Positions 53,270 to 63,121 of a DNA stretch of 64,000 nt are shown here, piece after piece. Made by a program: the position numbers and the translations under genes. Each line of letters begins with the position of its first letter. Positions within the stretch are counted from its first letter, which is position 1. The notes under the pieces were generated by a model. That model had not been told where the DNA came from. It searched no databases and saw only the letters and a program-made list of their open reading frames with translations. Origin of the DNA: CAZPXZ01 sp965221505 (GTDB lineage Bacteria; Pseudomonadota; Alphaproteobacteria; Rhodobacterales; CAZPXZ01); assembly GCA_965221505.1 (NCBI GenBank), contig CBDCSI010000002.1, forward strand, positions 62,001-126,000, written 5' to 3'.

Positions 53270-56200
53270 ATGACCCCGACGGACTCCCGCCCGCCCTTCC
53301 GTTCCGGCGAATTCGTAGCGCCGACAGCCAGCGCGTTCGCCGGCTTCCTGCAAACGGCCGTCAATCGGTTGGCCGCGGCAGTGCCGGCCCGGCGTTCGCT
53401 GATCGCTCTCGTCAACGTCTTGTCGGGGCACGGCTCCCGCCCGTTCGGCGTTTCTCCGGTTCGGTCTCGACTCTGCAGAGTACTTTGCTTCGCAATTTCG
53501 GTAATTTCGACCGGCGGCATTCTCGCCACGAGCGCCAGTGCCCAGCTCGGCACTCCGAGTCTTACTCTTTCCGCCGGAAACGCGAGCGTCGTTGCGCGAT
53601 ACTCGACACAGTGCTACGTGGATCGGGCACAGATCTACAAGAAAGAAGCGACGGATACCGCGTTCGTACGGGTGGTAAACGATTCCGGACTAAACGTCCC
53701 CAGAAGCAAGTCCTACACGATCCGGAATCTGGCAAACGGATTCGAGGTAGAGTTTTATGCCAGATTGTATTACAGTTCGCAGTCCGGGACCTGCGTGGGC
53801 GTCAGTGCCGGGTGGTATACTTCGAGCACGAGTAAGGCAACGCCGCTCCGAATTTACGCCCCGCCCGACAACTTCGCCGCCACACCCGGCGACGGCCAGG
53901 TCACGCTTACGTGGGACGCCATCGGCGAGGCCACCAAGTGGCAGTCTCGTCATCGGCAAACGGGCACGGGCTGGCCGTCCGCATGGACCGACATCTCCGG
54001 CAGCGGAGCGACTACGGCCACCCACACGGTTTCAGGACTGAGCAACGGTACGTCCTACGATTTCCAGGTGCGCCCCATCAGGGGCACCACGGAAGGCAGC
54101 TCGGGCACGGCGACGGCGACGCCCATGCCGGCGCCGTCGGCCGCGACACTGAGCGCATCGCCCGGCGCAGGGCAGGTTACCCTGACGTGGACGCTCGCCG
54201 CGGCCGACGAGAGCATTCTCAGGTGGCAGTACCGGCAGCGCGCGGGCAATGCGGCGTTCGTGGACGATTGGGCCGACGTTCCGGACAGCGACGCGGCGAC
54301 GCGGCGGCACACCGTAAGCCAACTGACGAACAATACGGAATACGGCTTCCAGGTTCGTGCGATAAACGCCTACGGCGACGGCGCGGAGTCGAACGAGGCG
54401 AAATCGACGCCCAAGCCGGTGCCGTCCGCTGCGGTTCTCACCGCGTCGCCTGGCGTACGGCAGGTCGCCCTGTCCTGGACGCTTGCAGGAGCGGACACCG
54501 GGATTCTCAGGTGGCAGTACCGGCAGCGTGCGGGCAATGCGGCGTTCGCGGACGATTGGGCCGACGTTCCGGACAGCGGCGCGGCGACGCGGCGGCTTAC
54601 CGTAAGCCAACTGACGAACAATACCGAATACGGCTTCCAGGTTCGTGCGATCAACGCCTCCGGCAACGGCGCGGAGTCGAACGAGGCGAAATCGACGCCC
54701 ATGCCGGCGCCGTCCGCTGCGGTTCTCACCGCGTCGCCTGGCATACGGCAAGTCGCCCTGTCCTGGACGCTTGCAGGAGCGGACACCGGGATTCTCAGGT
54801 GGCAGTACCGGCAGCGCGCGGGCAATGCGGCGTTCGCGGACGATTGGGCCGACGTTCCGGACAGCGGCGCGGCGACGCGGCGGCTTACCGTAAGCCAACT
54901 GACGAACAATACCGAATACGGCTTCCAGGTTCGTGCGATAAACGCCTACGGCGACGGCGCGGAGTCGAACGAGGCGAAATCGACGCCCATGCCGCTGCCG
55001 TCCGCTGCGGTTCTCACCGCGTCGCCTGGCGTACGTCAGGTCGCCCTGTCCTGGACGCTTGCAGGAGCGGACACCGGGATTCTCGGGTGGCAGTACCGGC
55101 AGCGTGAGGGCAGCGCCGCGTTCGGGGACGACTGGACGGACGTACCGGGCAGCGGCGCGGCGACGCGGGACCATACGGTGACGGAACTGACCAGGGATGC
55201 CGAATTCGGCTTCCAGGTTCGCGCGGTGAACGCCGTCGGCGAAGGCGCGAGCTCGAACGAGGCAACGGCGACGCCCCAGCAGGGACCGTCGTCCGAAATG
55301 GAAGAGCGAGTGTTGAATCGCGTGGTGGCCGCGGTGGCGCAGGAAACGCTCGCGGGTGCGGCGCATACCATCGGGCAGCGCTTCGATGCGGCGCCGGGCG
55401 CACAGTCGTTGACGCTGGCCGGACGGCGAGTGGGCGGCGCCGGACCGGGTCTTCGACCCGGCCGCGGAATTGCCCTTGGCGGCGCGCTTGACGGGATCGG
55501 GAGCCGGGGCGACGACCCGTCGTACGGCGTCGACGGGGAGGCACTCCTTCGGGACAGCGCGTTCGCCCTCTCGCTCGCGAACGAGGAGGCGGGCGCGGAC
55601 GGCCCGTACTGGACCGTCTGGGGCCGTGGCGACTGGCGCGGATTCGAGGGTCGCAGGAACGGCGACAGCTGGGACGGCAAGCAACGAGCGGGCTGGCTGG
55701 GCGCGGACGTCCGTCTGAACGATCGGTTGATGGCAGGGGCGGCAGCGTCCCGGAGCCGGAGCGAAGCGAACTACCGACTGGACGAATTCGACGGAAGTCT
55801 CGATACGACTCTGACGGCAATATGGCCCTATGCGCAAATGACGGCGAACAACGGCGGTGCCTTGCGCCTGGTCCTGGGCGCGGGCAAGGGCGAAGCAGAA
55901 CACCGGGCGTTTACCGGCAATGTGGAGAAGGCGGACCTGTCGCTTCTGACGGGTTCGGCGAGCGGTCGGCTGCCGGTGGCGCGGCTGGGCGGTCTGTCGC
56001 TGTCGGCGTTCGGCAGTGCGAGCCTCTCCCAAATCGAAACCGACAAGTCGTCTTCGGCACCGTCGCTCGGCGGTCTTTCGGCAAGGAGCTGGCGCCTGCG
56101 CGGCGGCGTGGAAGCGGAACGCGACGGCTTCGCGCCGTTTTCGGTTTCGGACTGGCTGCTTCGACCGCGCGGCGCGCTGACGGTGCGCCAGGACGGCGGC

Positions 56201-56698
56201 GACGGGGTGACCGGCTCCGGCATCGAGGTTTCGGGCGGAATGCGGATGTCGGCGCCGGGCGGGCGCTTCAGCGTCGATGCGAGCGGCCGCTGGCTGGCGC
56301 TGCATTCCGAGAGCGGCACGCAGGAATGGGGCGCGAGTCTGGAATCGCGACTCGCGCCGGAGTCCGACGGGCGCGGCCTGTCGCTCGCGCTCGGTCCGTC
56401 ATGGGGGTCGCAGCTGCCCGGTGCGCTGACGCGCGAGCCGCTGTTCGACCGGATGCGCGACCAAGACACGCCGCAGCGTCTGTCGCTGGCCGCGCGCGCC
56501 GGCTACGGCATCGCGGCGGCCGGCGGGCTTCTGACGCCGTTTGCCGACCTGGCGCTCGACGACGGGTCGGGCACGCAGCACTACCGGACGGGCATTCGTT
56601 TCGCCCGGCGCGGAATCGGCACCGCTCTGACGGTCGAACGCCGCAACGGCATCGAGCCTGACACCCGCGTCGGACTCGACCTGCGAATTCACAACTGA
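53270..56698 (+). CDS. Exported FN3-repeat protein with C-terminal autotransporter-like beta-barrel
   Basis: 1142 residues. A long basic N-terminus leads to a signal peptide (CRVLCFAISVISTGGILATSASA, ~70-92). A short unique domain follows, then one divergent fibronectin III domain (~198-286), four near-identical 96-residue FN3 domains (~287-670) and a linker. The C-terminal ~440 residues alternate as in outer-membrane barrels (YWTVWGRGDWRGFEG, GWLGADVRLNDRLMAGAAASRS) and end in RVGLDLRIHN. The passenger is probably displayed on the cell surface, perhaps for binding a host or another cell. The barrel call rests on pattern; no cleavage site is evident. The start may lie downstream (GTG at 53381). 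Confidence 0.78.
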   Translation: MTPTDSRPPFRSGEFVAPTASAFAGFLQTAVNRLAAAVPARRSLIALVNVLSGHGSRPFGVSPVRSRLCRVLCFAISVISTGGILATSASAQLGTPSLTLSAGNASVVARYSTQCYVDRAQIYKKEATDTAFVRVVNDSGLNVPRSKSYTIRNLANGFEVEFYARLYYSSQSGTCVGVSAGWYTSSTSKATPLRIYAPPDNFAATPGDGQVTLTWDAIGEATKWQSRHRQTGTGWPSAWTDISGSGATTATHTVSGLSNGTSYDFQVRPIRGTTEGSSGTATATPMPAPSAATLSASPGAGQVTLTWTLAAADESILRWQYRQRAGNAAFVDDWADVPDSDAATRRHTVSQLTNNTEYGFQVRAINAYGDGAESNEAKSTPKPVPSAAVLTASPGVRQVALSWTLAGADTGILRWQYRQRAGNAAFADDWADVPDSGAATRRLTVSQLTNNTEYGFQVRAINASGNGAESNEAKSTPMPAPSAAVLTASPGIRQVALSWTLAGADTGILRWQYRQRAGNAAFADDWADVPDSGAATRRLTVSQLTNNTEYGFQVRAINAYGDGAESNEAKSTPMPLPSAAVLTASPGVRQVALSWTLAGADTGILGWQYRQREGSAAFGDDWTDVPGSGAATRDHTVTELTRDAEFGFQVRAVNAVGEGASSNEATATPQQGPSSEMEERVLNRVVAAVAQETLAGAAHTIGQRFDAAPGAQSLTLAGRRVGGAGPGLRPGRGIALGGALDGIGSRGDDPSYGVDGEALLRDSAFALSLANEEAGADGPYWTVWGRGDWRGFEGRRNGDSWDGKQRAGWLGADVRLNDRLMAGAAASRSRSEANYRLDEFDGSLDTTLTAIWPYAQMTANNGGALRLVLGAGKGEAEHRAFTGNVEKADLSLLTGSASGRLPVARLGGLSLSAFGSASLSQIETDKSSSAPSLGGLSARSWRLRGGVEAERDGFAPFSVSDWLLRPRGALTVRQDGGDGVTGSGIEVSGGMRMSAPGGRFSVDASGRWLALHSESGTQEWGASLESRLAPESDGRGLSLALGPSWGSQLPGALTREPLFDRMRDQDTPQRLSLAARAGYGIAAAGGLLTPFADLALDDGSGTQHYRTGIRFARRGIGTALTVERRNGIEPDTRVGLDLRIHN
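54128..55279 (+). repeat. Four tandem 288-bp near-identical FN3-coding repeats
   Basis: Units begin at 54128, 54416, 54704 and 54992, each 288 bp (96 codons). Units 2 and 3 are almost identical at the DNA level, including silent sites; units 1 and 4 diverge at their outer ends. The pattern suggests recent duplication or ongoing recombination and copy-number change. Confidence 0.85.
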
Positions 56699-57458
56699 CG
56701 CTCCGATGTCCGGCGCGCCGACCTGACGGCTGCCGCCTCGCCGAGGGACCGCTACCCAGCCGCCCTGCCGTCAGCCGCGTTCCGACCGCTGCCGCATAGC
56801 GTGTGAGGTGCGCGAGGAAGGCCTGCGCGAGCGCCTCTGCAGTTCCGCCCCCCCGGACTCGATCCGCCTCGACCGCTCCGTCGTCTCCGACCTGGCGTGG
56901 ACCTCGGTCAAGGAGTCGGCCCGCCGCCAGGCGGGTCTCTCGCTACGATATCGGAGGTCAGCTTGCGAGCGGGAGCAGTCCGCGACGCGAGAGAGCGGTC
57001 GCGACATGAGACCCTCGTCTACGCGGGCATCGGCCGCAATGGTCCCGGCCCGCGTTTGCCGACGGGATCGCCGTCGCGGCCTGGCTCCCACGGACGGGCC
57101 GACATCCGGCGACCGGCGGCCCCGAAACGCGCCCGATGCCCGGCGAATCGGTCCCCAGGGGCCAGTTGGGCAATTGGACCGACAATCCCGATTCCTGCGC
57201 ATCGCCTTGCAGCGCGTCGAATTCCGCGTAAGATGCGGCACGGTCCGAAACGATCGGACGCTCGAGCGGCGCAGAGCCTGTGACGGCCGTCGGCGGCTCG
57301 AGCGCGAACCCGGATCGCACCTCGTTGCGCCTCCCGCCCCGACCAGGCACGGCTTCCCGAAACGGCGGGTATCGGGTTGGGTTGCGCAGGACGATCCGGT
57401 CCGACGGAGTCGCCGGGAAAACGGGCGCCGGTGCAGCTGGGACGGGGAGGAGGCACAG
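56699..57458. other. Gap between the FN3 protein and the TIM-barrel gene
   Basis: 760 nt without a recognised gene. It holds the second copy of the 29-bp repeat (57160-57188) and, at its end, a GGGGAGGAGG ribosome site for the next gene. Confidence 0.45.
57160..57188. repeat. 29-bp imperfect direct repeat, copy 2
   Basis: Starts GGCCAGTTGGGCAATTGG and ends ATCC. It lies ~270 nt before the TIM-barrel gene, in the same orientation as copy 1, about 4.0 kb away, so the pair brackets the FN3 gene. Confidence 0.5.
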
Positions 57459-58526
57459 ATGAAGACGATCCGGGGACCTGCCCTGTTTCTGGCTCAGTTC
57501 GCCGGCGACGAGCCGCCGTTCGACAGCTGGGACGGCATCACGCGCTGGGCGGCCGAGTGCGGCTACGTCGGCGTGCAGGTGCCGAGCTGGGACGGTCGGC
57601 TGATCGATCTGGCCGAGGCGGCGCGGTCGAAGGACTATTGCGACGCGTTCAAGGGCGTCGCCAAGGAGAACGGCGTCGAGGTCACGGAACTCTCCGCACA
57701 CCTGCAGGGACAGCTGGTCGCGGTGCATCCGGCGTACGACGAGCCGTTCGACGGATTTGCCGCTCCGGAGGTTCGCGGCGACCCCGCCGCCCGCCAGGCC
57801 TGGGCGGAAGACCAGGTTCGCCTGGCGCTGGACGCCTCGCGCAACATGGGAATCGGCGCCCTCGCCGCATTTTCCGGCGCCCTGGTCTGGCCGTTCGTCT
57901 ATCCGTGGCCGCAGCGCCCGGCGGGGCTGGTCGAAGCCGGGTTCGACGAACTGGCCCGCCGCTGGCGCCCGCTGCTCGACCATGCGGACGACCGCGGCGT
58001 GGACATCTGCTACGAAATCCACCCCGGCGAAGACCTGCACGACGGAATCACCTACGAGATGTTCCTCGAGCGGACCGGCGACCACGCCCGCGCCCGCATG
58101 CTCTACGACCCCTCGCATTACGTGCTGCAGTGTCTCGACTACCTGGACAATCTCGACATATACAAGGACCGGATCGGGATGTTCCACGTGAAGGACGCGG
58201 AGTTCAATCCGACGGGACGGCAGGGGGTCTATTCCGGATTCCAGAACTGGGTGGACCGGGCCGGCCGGTTCCGCTCGCTCGGCGACGGACAGGTCGATTT
58301 CGGCGCCGTTTTCTCCAAGCTGGCCGCGAACGATTTCGACGGATGGGCCGTGGTCGAGTGGGAGTGCTGCCTGAAACATCCCGAGGACGGCGCCCGCGAG
58401 GGGGCGGAATTCGTCGCCGCCCACATCATCCGGGTGACCGAGACCGCGTTCGACGATTTCGCCAGCGCCGGAACGGACGAAGAGGCCAACCGCCGGATTC
58501 TCGGCATTGCCGGAGTCGGCGCGTGA
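57459..58526 (+). CDS. Sugar phosphate isomerase/epimerase-like TIM barrel (xylose isomerase-like, AP_endonuc_2 family)
   Basis: 355 residues with a strong ribosome site. Metal-ligand positions of the family are visible: Glu in VTELSAHLQGQL, the CYEIHPGEDLHDG glutamate/histidine, YDPSHYVLQ, FHVKDAEFNPTGRQG and the WAVVEWECCLKHPEDGAREGAEF end. Such enzymes isomerise or epimerise free or phosphorylated sugars or inositol derivatives. It precedes an ABC importer by 74 nt, so it probably acts on the imported compound. The substrate is unknown. Confidence 0.85.
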   Translation: MKTIRGPALFLAQFAGDEPPFDSWDGITRWAAECGYVGVQVPSWDGRLIDLAEAARSKDYCDAFKGVAKENGVEVTELSAHLQGQLVAVHPAYDEPFDGFAAPEVRGDPAARQAWAEDQVRLALDASRNMGIGALAAFSGALVWPFVYPWPQRPAGLVEAGFDELARRWRPLLDHADDRGVDICYEIHPGEDLHDGITYEMFLERTGDHARARMLYDPSHYVLQCLDYLDNLDIYKDRIGMFHVKDAEFNPTGRQGVYSGFQNWVDRAGRFRSLGDGQVDFGAVFSKLAANDFDGWAVVEWECCLKHPEDGAREGAEFVAAHIIRVTETAFDDFASAGTDEEANRRILGIAGVGA

Positions 58527-58600
58527 ACGCCGGCTCGACCCGCCGCAGGCGGAGTCTCCGGGCGCCGGGCCCGCGCCGGGCCGGCTGACGCGAGCGCGCC

Positions 58601-59698
58601 ATGTCGGAGCTGAGAGTCGAGGGCATTTGCCGCCGCTTCGGAGAGACGCTCGCGCTCGACGACATGACCTTCGACGTTGCCGAGGGCGAGTTCTTCTGCC
58701 TGCTCGGCCCCTCCTCCTCCGGCAAGACCACGACGCTGCGTTCGATTTCCGGGCTCGAGACGCTGGAGTCGGGACGGGTCTTGTTCGGCGGACAGGACGT
58801 CACCCACGCGCCGGTGCAGGGCCGCGGGATGGCGATGATCTTTCAGACCTTCGCCCTCTATCCGCATCTCACCATCGAGGAGAATCTCGCCTATCCCCTG
58901 CGACGGCAGGGATTGTCGGCGGACGAGGTTCGCAGGCGCGTCGGCGAGGCGGCAGAACTGCTGCGGGTCGAGCACACCCTGGCCCGCAAGCCGGCCACTC
59001 TTTCGGGGGGCGAACAACAGCGGGTCGCCATCGGACGGGCCATCATCGGGCGACCGCGACTTCTCCTCCTGGACGAGCCCCTGACCAACCTGGACGCGAA
59101 GCTGCGCCACGACATGCGTGCGGAGTTCAAGCGCTTGCACCGCGAGCTGGGCATGACGATGTTGTACGCGACGCCCGACCAGCTCGAAGCCCTGACCATG
59201 GGCCAGCGTATCGGCGTAATCCGCGACGGCAGGGTGGTGTCCACCGGTACGCCGGGCGATCTCTATCGGGAACCCGACAGCGTCTACGTCGCCAACATGG
59301 TCGGGGCTCCGGCGATCAACCTCGTCGACGCGACGACGGACGCGGACCAGCGCCTCGGCATGCCCCTTCTCGCGGAGCCGATTCCGACATCCGGAATCGG
59401 CGGGGAGCGTCAGGTCACGCTGGGCGTCCGGCCGCACGACCTCGGACTCGCGGCGGCGGAAGCCGGCGACGCGTTCCGCTTTCCGGCCCGCGTCACGCTC
59501 ACCGAGCCCCTGGGCGACGTGACCGTCATCGACCTCGAGGTCCGCGACGCCAGACTCAAGATGGTTCTTCGCGAGGAGGTCGCGTCACGATATGCGGCGG
59601 GCAGCGAGGTCGAAGTCGCCTTCGACCCTGCCGACGTCCACCTGTTCGACCGCGAATCCGGCGCCCGCATGGGCAGCCTGTCGCGGTTCGGCGCTTGA
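58601..59698 (+). CDS. Sugar ABC importer ATPase 1, switch histidine replaced
   Basis: 365 residues of the MalK/UgpC class. Walker A GPSSSGKTTT, Q-loop IFQTFALYPH, signature LSGGE (134-138), Walker B LLLLDEPLTNLDA, then a TOBE domain (VTLGVRPHDLGL). Where the switch histidine is expected (VTHDQ) the sequence is ATPDQ: Pro192, codon CCC at 59174-59176. A second ATPase with a normal histidine but a damaged signature is encoded downstream, so the two probably work as a heterodimer. Two-ATPase importers of this kind include the rhizobial glycerol system GlpSTPQV. Confidence 0.9.
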   Translation: MSELRVEGICRRFGETLALDDMTFDVAEGEFFCLLGPSSSGKTTTLRSISGLETLESGRVLFGGQDVTHAPVQGRGMAMIFQTFALYPHLTIEENLAYPLRRQGLSADEVRRRVGEAAELLRVEHTLARKPATLSGGEQQRVAIGRAIIGRPRLLLLDEPLTNLDAKLRHDMRAEFKRLHRELGMTMLYATPDQLEALTMGQRIGVIRDGRVVSTGTPGDLYREPDSVYVANMVGAPAINLVDATTDADQRLGMPLLAEPIPTSGIGGERQVTLGVRPHDLGLAAAEAGDAFRFPARVTLTEPLGDVTVIDLEVRDARLKMVLREEVASRYAAGSEVEVAFDPADVHLFDRESGARMGSLSRFGA

Positions 59699-59753
59699 GG
59701 CAGAGCAGCGCAAGCAAAACCCCATACCCCAAGTCTTCAATCAGGAGGAAACC

Positions 59754-61229
59754 ATGAATATCCGATCGCTCCGGTCGATTCTCGGAGGTGCGCTCGGCGC
59801 CTTCGTTCTGGTAATCGGCGTCTCCGCCCAGCCGGCGGCGGCGGCCGACATCACCATCACCATGGCGGCGCCCGACTGGCCGCCTACCCGCTTCATGAAG
59901 GAGCATTTCGATCAGACGTACCAATCGCCCGACGGTCACAACACGACGCTCGACATGGACTTCATTCCGTGGCCGAGTTTCTATGAGCGGGTCTCCGCCT
60001 CGCTGACCTCGGGCGAGCAAAAGTACCAGATGATCGTAACCGACAGCCAGTGGCTCGGCGCCTTCGTCGAGGGCGGCTATTACATGGACCTGACGGAACT
60101 GATCAAGGCCGACCCGGAACTGCTCGCCATCCTGCAGGACCTGCATCCGGCGCTGGTTTCGGCCTACTCGACCTACCCGCACCGTACCCGCGCGCAGCTC
60201 GAGGAAGCGGGCGAGGTTCCGGCCCCCGGCGTGCACTATTACGGCTTCCCGCAGTTCCCCGACACCTACGTGACCTTCTACCGCGAGGACATCTTCTGCC
60301 ACGAGGGCGAGATGGCGGCCTTCCAGGAGCGGTACGGCAGCAACCTGCCCTGCACCTACGAGGACTGGCAGGACACCGACTGGACCAAGTTCGCGCAGAT
60401 CGGCGAGTTCCTGCGTCGCGACGCCGGCGAGACCGTCGGGGACACGGTTCTCGATGACGATTTCTACGGCATCGCCTACCAGGCGGGCAAGGGCTACGAC
60501 TTCTCGACCATGGCCATCAACGCCTTCATCTGGCAGTACGGCGGGAGCATCTGGGACGAGACCATGGCCCCCGAAGCGCAGGCCGAAGGCGTGGTGAACT
60601 CCGATATCGCCGTCGAGGCGTTCGAACACTACCTCTCGATGCTGCAGTACATGCCTCCGGTCGCCCAGACCGGCCAGATGGACATCTTCGTCATTCAGGA
60701 CCTCTACATGCAGGGCAAGGTTGCGGCCATCATCGACTGGGTCGGCCTCGGCGAGCCGGTTCTCGACCCGAACGCCTCCGTCGCGCACGACAAGTCGGCG
60801 TTCGGTCCGGCGCCCGGACTGCGCAAGGAAGACGGCAGCATCGACCGCACCGGCAATATCGGCGGACAGCCCTTCGTTCTGACTACCTGGAACAGCGACG
60901 AGATCGTAAACGAGGCGCTCAACGTCGTGAAGTGGTGGCTGAGCCCCGAGACCCAGATCCAGGCCGTCGCGAGCGGCGGACAGTCGGGCCGGATGAGCGT
61001 CATGGCCATGCCGGAGTACAACGACCTTCGGCCGTGGAACCGCGCCCATGTCGAAATGATCGACTGGCAGCGGGACGTCTGGCATACGCCCGAGTTCTTC
61101 GAGTTGCTGATCCAGCAACAGGAGGAGTTCGACAAGGCGATCACCGGCCAGATCTCCGCCCGGGAAGCGCTCGACGCGGTGGCCGAGTTCCAGCAGGAGC
61201 TGCTGGAAGACGCGGGCATGATCGAGTAA
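59754..61229 (+). CDS. Sugar/polyol ABC importer periplasmic binding protein (family 1)
   Basis: 491 residues from the ATG at 59754 with AGGAGG upstream. A signal peptide (residues 1-33) precedes DITITMAAPDWPPTRFMKEHFD. Long family-1 binding proteins of this size include GlpV-like and UgpB-like proteins. Internal landmarks are HYYGFPQFPDTYVTFYREDIF, IAYQAGKGYDFSTMAINAFIWQYGG and GQPFVLTTWNSDEIVNEALNVVKWW. It lies between ATPase 1 and the permease genes. The ligand is not determined. Confidence 0.9.
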   Translation: MNIRSLRSILGGALGAFVLVIGVSAQPAAAADITITMAAPDWPPTRFMKEHFDQTYQSPDGHNTTLDMDFIPWPSFYERVSASLTSGEQKYQMIVTDSQWLGAFVEGGYYMDLTELIKADPELLAILQDLHPALVSAYSTYPHRTRAQLEEAGEVPAPGVHYYGFPQFPDTYVTFYREDIFCHEGEMAAFQERYGSNLPCTYEDWQDTDWTKFAQIGEFLRRDAGETVGDTVLDDDFYGIAYQAGKGYDFSTMAINAFIWQYGGSIWDETMAPEAQAEGVVNSDIAVEAFEHYLSMLQYMPPVAQTGQMDIFVIQDLYMQGKVAAIIDWVGLGEPVLDPNASVAHDKSAFGPAPGLRKEDGSIDRTGNIGGQPFVLTTWNSDEIVNEALNVVKWWLSPETQIQAVASGGQSGRMSVMAMPEYNDLRPWNRAHVEMIDWQRDVWHTPEFFELLIQQQEEFDKAITGQISAREALDAVAEFQQELLEDAGMIE

Positions 61230-61238
61230 CTCCGCTCG

Positions 61239-61265
61239 CGGGGGCCGGACCGCGTCCGGCCCCCG
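61239..61265 (+). promoter_or_regulatory. 12-bp perfect stem-loop after the binding-protein gene
   Basis: Arms 61239-61250 (CGGGGGCCGGAC) and 61254-61265 are exact complements around a 3-nt loop, 9 nt after the stop. There is no T-run. It is the fourth element of this kind in the window, in the same position relative to a binding-protein gene. Confidence 0.6.
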
Positions 61266-61334
61266 CATTCCGCCCGGCACGCAACGACGCCGCGAAGGCG
61301 AGGCCCGCCCGGCCCGCCCTGCAATGAGGTTCCG

Positions 61335-62252
61335 ATGACCAATACCGCACAAGGCGGAGAAGGATTCGGCGCGTGGCTCCTGTCCCCGAAGCGGCGCGGG
61401 CCGCTTCTGGTCGCCCCGGCCGTCATCGTGCTGTTCGTGATGAACATCTTTCCGTTGCTGTGGTCGTTCGGTCTGAGTTTCTTCAACTACCGCGCCAACC
61501 GGCTGACGGTTCCGAAGTTCCGCGACTTCAGCAATTACGAGCGGGTCCTGACCGACGAAAAGGTCTGGGAACGGTTCCAGACCACGGCCCTGATCGTGGG
61601 AAGCTCGGTGCTCCTGCAACTGATCGTCGGCTTCCTTCTGGCGCTGATGTTCGCCAAGGAGTTTCCGCTCAGGCGTATCGTGCTGATGCTCGTCCTGACG
61701 CCGATGATGCTCTCCTTCGTGTCCGTCGGCGTGTTTTTCAAACTCTTCTACGAGCCGACCTTCGGCCTCGTCTCCTACGTGATCAACTTCTTCACCGCAG
61801 ACCCGTTCGTCACCCTCGCGACGCCCGCCGGCGCCATCGCCGGCATCGTGATCGCGGACGCCTGGATGTGGTCGCCCTTCGTGATGCTGCTGGTGCTCGC
61901 GGGACTGGTTTCGGTCCCCAAATATCTCTACGAGGCGGCGGAGATCGACCGGGCGTCGAAATGGCGCACGTTCTGGACGATCACCTTTCCGTATATCCGT
62001 AGCCTCCTGCTCCTCGCGATCCTGTTCCGGACCATCGAGACGTTCAAGCTCTTCGACATCGTCTACATCATCACCGAGGGCGGTCCGGGTTCCTCGACCG
62101 AGACCATCGCCGTCTATCTCTACCGGGTCGCCTTCCAGTTCTTCAAGACCAGCCAGTCCTCGGCGCTGGCCTACATCGTCCTGTTCATCGTCATCGTGCT
62201 GACCAACCTGTATCTCTACGCCGTGAACCGTCGCGCAAGGGAGGTTGGCTGA
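61335..62252 (+). CDS. Sugar ABC importer permease 1 (MalF/UgpA type)
   Basis: 305 residues, six predicted helices beginning at LLVAPAVIVLFVMNIFPLLWSFG. The EAA loop that contacts the ATPase is YLYEAAEIDRASKWRTFWTITFPYI. Its stop overlaps the start of the second permease (TGATG), giving translational coupling. Confidence 0.93.
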   Translation: MTNTAQGGEGFGAWLLSPKRRGPLLVAPAVIVLFVMNIFPLLWSFGLSFFNYRANRLTVPKFRDFSNYERVLTDEKVWERFQTTALIVGSSVLLQLIVGFLLALMFAKEFPLRRIVLMLVLTPMMLSFVSVGVFFKLFYEPTFGLVSYVINFFTADPFVTLATPAGAIAGIVIADAWMWSPFVMLLVLAGLVSVPKYLYEAAEIDRASKWRTFWTITFPYIRSLLLLAILFRTIETFKLFDIVYIITEGGPGSSTETIAVYLYRVAFQFFKTSQSSALAYIVLFIVIVLTNLYLYAVNRRAREVG

Positions 62253-63121
62253 TGTTCCGGGGCAATCGCGAAATCGGCAAGGCGGGCTGGGGCTACACGC
62301 TGGTCACCGGGATCGTCGGCCTGGTGTATTTCTTTCCGGTCCTGTGGATCATCCTGACCGCGTTCAAGACCCGGACAGACGCGCTGGCGGTGCCGCCGAA
62401 GCTGTTCTTCTCGCCGACGATGGAGAATTTCGTCGGCGTCTTCTGGCGGGCCAGCATCACCACCGGCACCAGTCAGGCGACCGACATGGGCCTGTATTTC
62501 TTCAACTCGATCTTCATCGCCGGCGCCTCGGTGCTCCTGGCCCTGATCGTCGGAACCCTCGCCGCCTACGGCTTCTCGCGCTACCCGTTGCGCGGCAACG
62601 ACACCTACCTGTTCATCATCCTGACCACCCGGATGATGCCGCCGATCGTGGTCATCATTCCGATCTTCCTGATGTTCCGGCTGACCGGCCTCGCGGGTTC
62701 GTACTGGGGCATCATCCTGCTCTATGCGGCCTTCAACATCCCGTTCTCGGTCTGGCTGGTGAAGAGCTTCTTCGACGAGCTGAACCCCGAGATCGAGGAC
62801 GCCGCCCGCATGGACGGCGCGACCGAGCGACGCGTCTTCTTCGGCATGTGCATCCCGCAGATTCGGGCAGGCCTCGCCGCCACCTTCGTCTTCGGCCTGA
62901 TCCTGACCTGGAACGAATTCCTGTTCGCGCTGCTGCTCACCGGCGTCGAGACGCGGACCGTTCCGGTCGCGATGGCGCGTACGCTCGGCGGCGAGGTCGG
63001 CGTGGATTACGGGCTGCTCGCCGCGATCGTGACCCTTTTCCTCTTGCCGATCTTCTTCGTGACCTTCCTCCTGCAGAACCAGCTGCTTCGCGGCGTCACC
63101 TTCGGGACGGTGAAGAAATGA
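62252..63121 (+). CDS. Sugar ABC importer permease 2 (MalG/UgpE type)
   Basis: 289 residues with six helices and the EAA loop ELNPEIEDAARMDGATERRVFFGMCIPQI. It pairs with permease 1. Its stop overlaps the start of the second ATPase (ATGA). Confidence 0.93.
   Translation: MFRGNREIGKAGWGYTLVTGIVGLVYFFPVLWIILTAFKTRTDALAVPPKLFFSPTMENFVGVFWRASITTGTSQATDMGLYFFNSIFIAGASVLLALIVGTLAAYGFSRYPLRGNDTYLFIILTTRMMPPIVVIIPIFLMFRLTGLAGSYWGIILLYAAFNIPFSVWLVKSFFDELNPEIEDAARMDGATERRVFFGMCIPQIRAGLAATFVFGLILTWNEFLFALLLTGVETRTVPVAMARTLGGEVGVDYGLLAAIVTLFLLPIFFVTFLLQNQLLRGVTFGTVKK

Noticed and set aside
57160..57188. Possible tRNA fragment or integration site in the 29-bp repeat
   Set aside because: Only a D-arm-like string is present; no acceptor, anticodon or T-arm can be folded around either copy.
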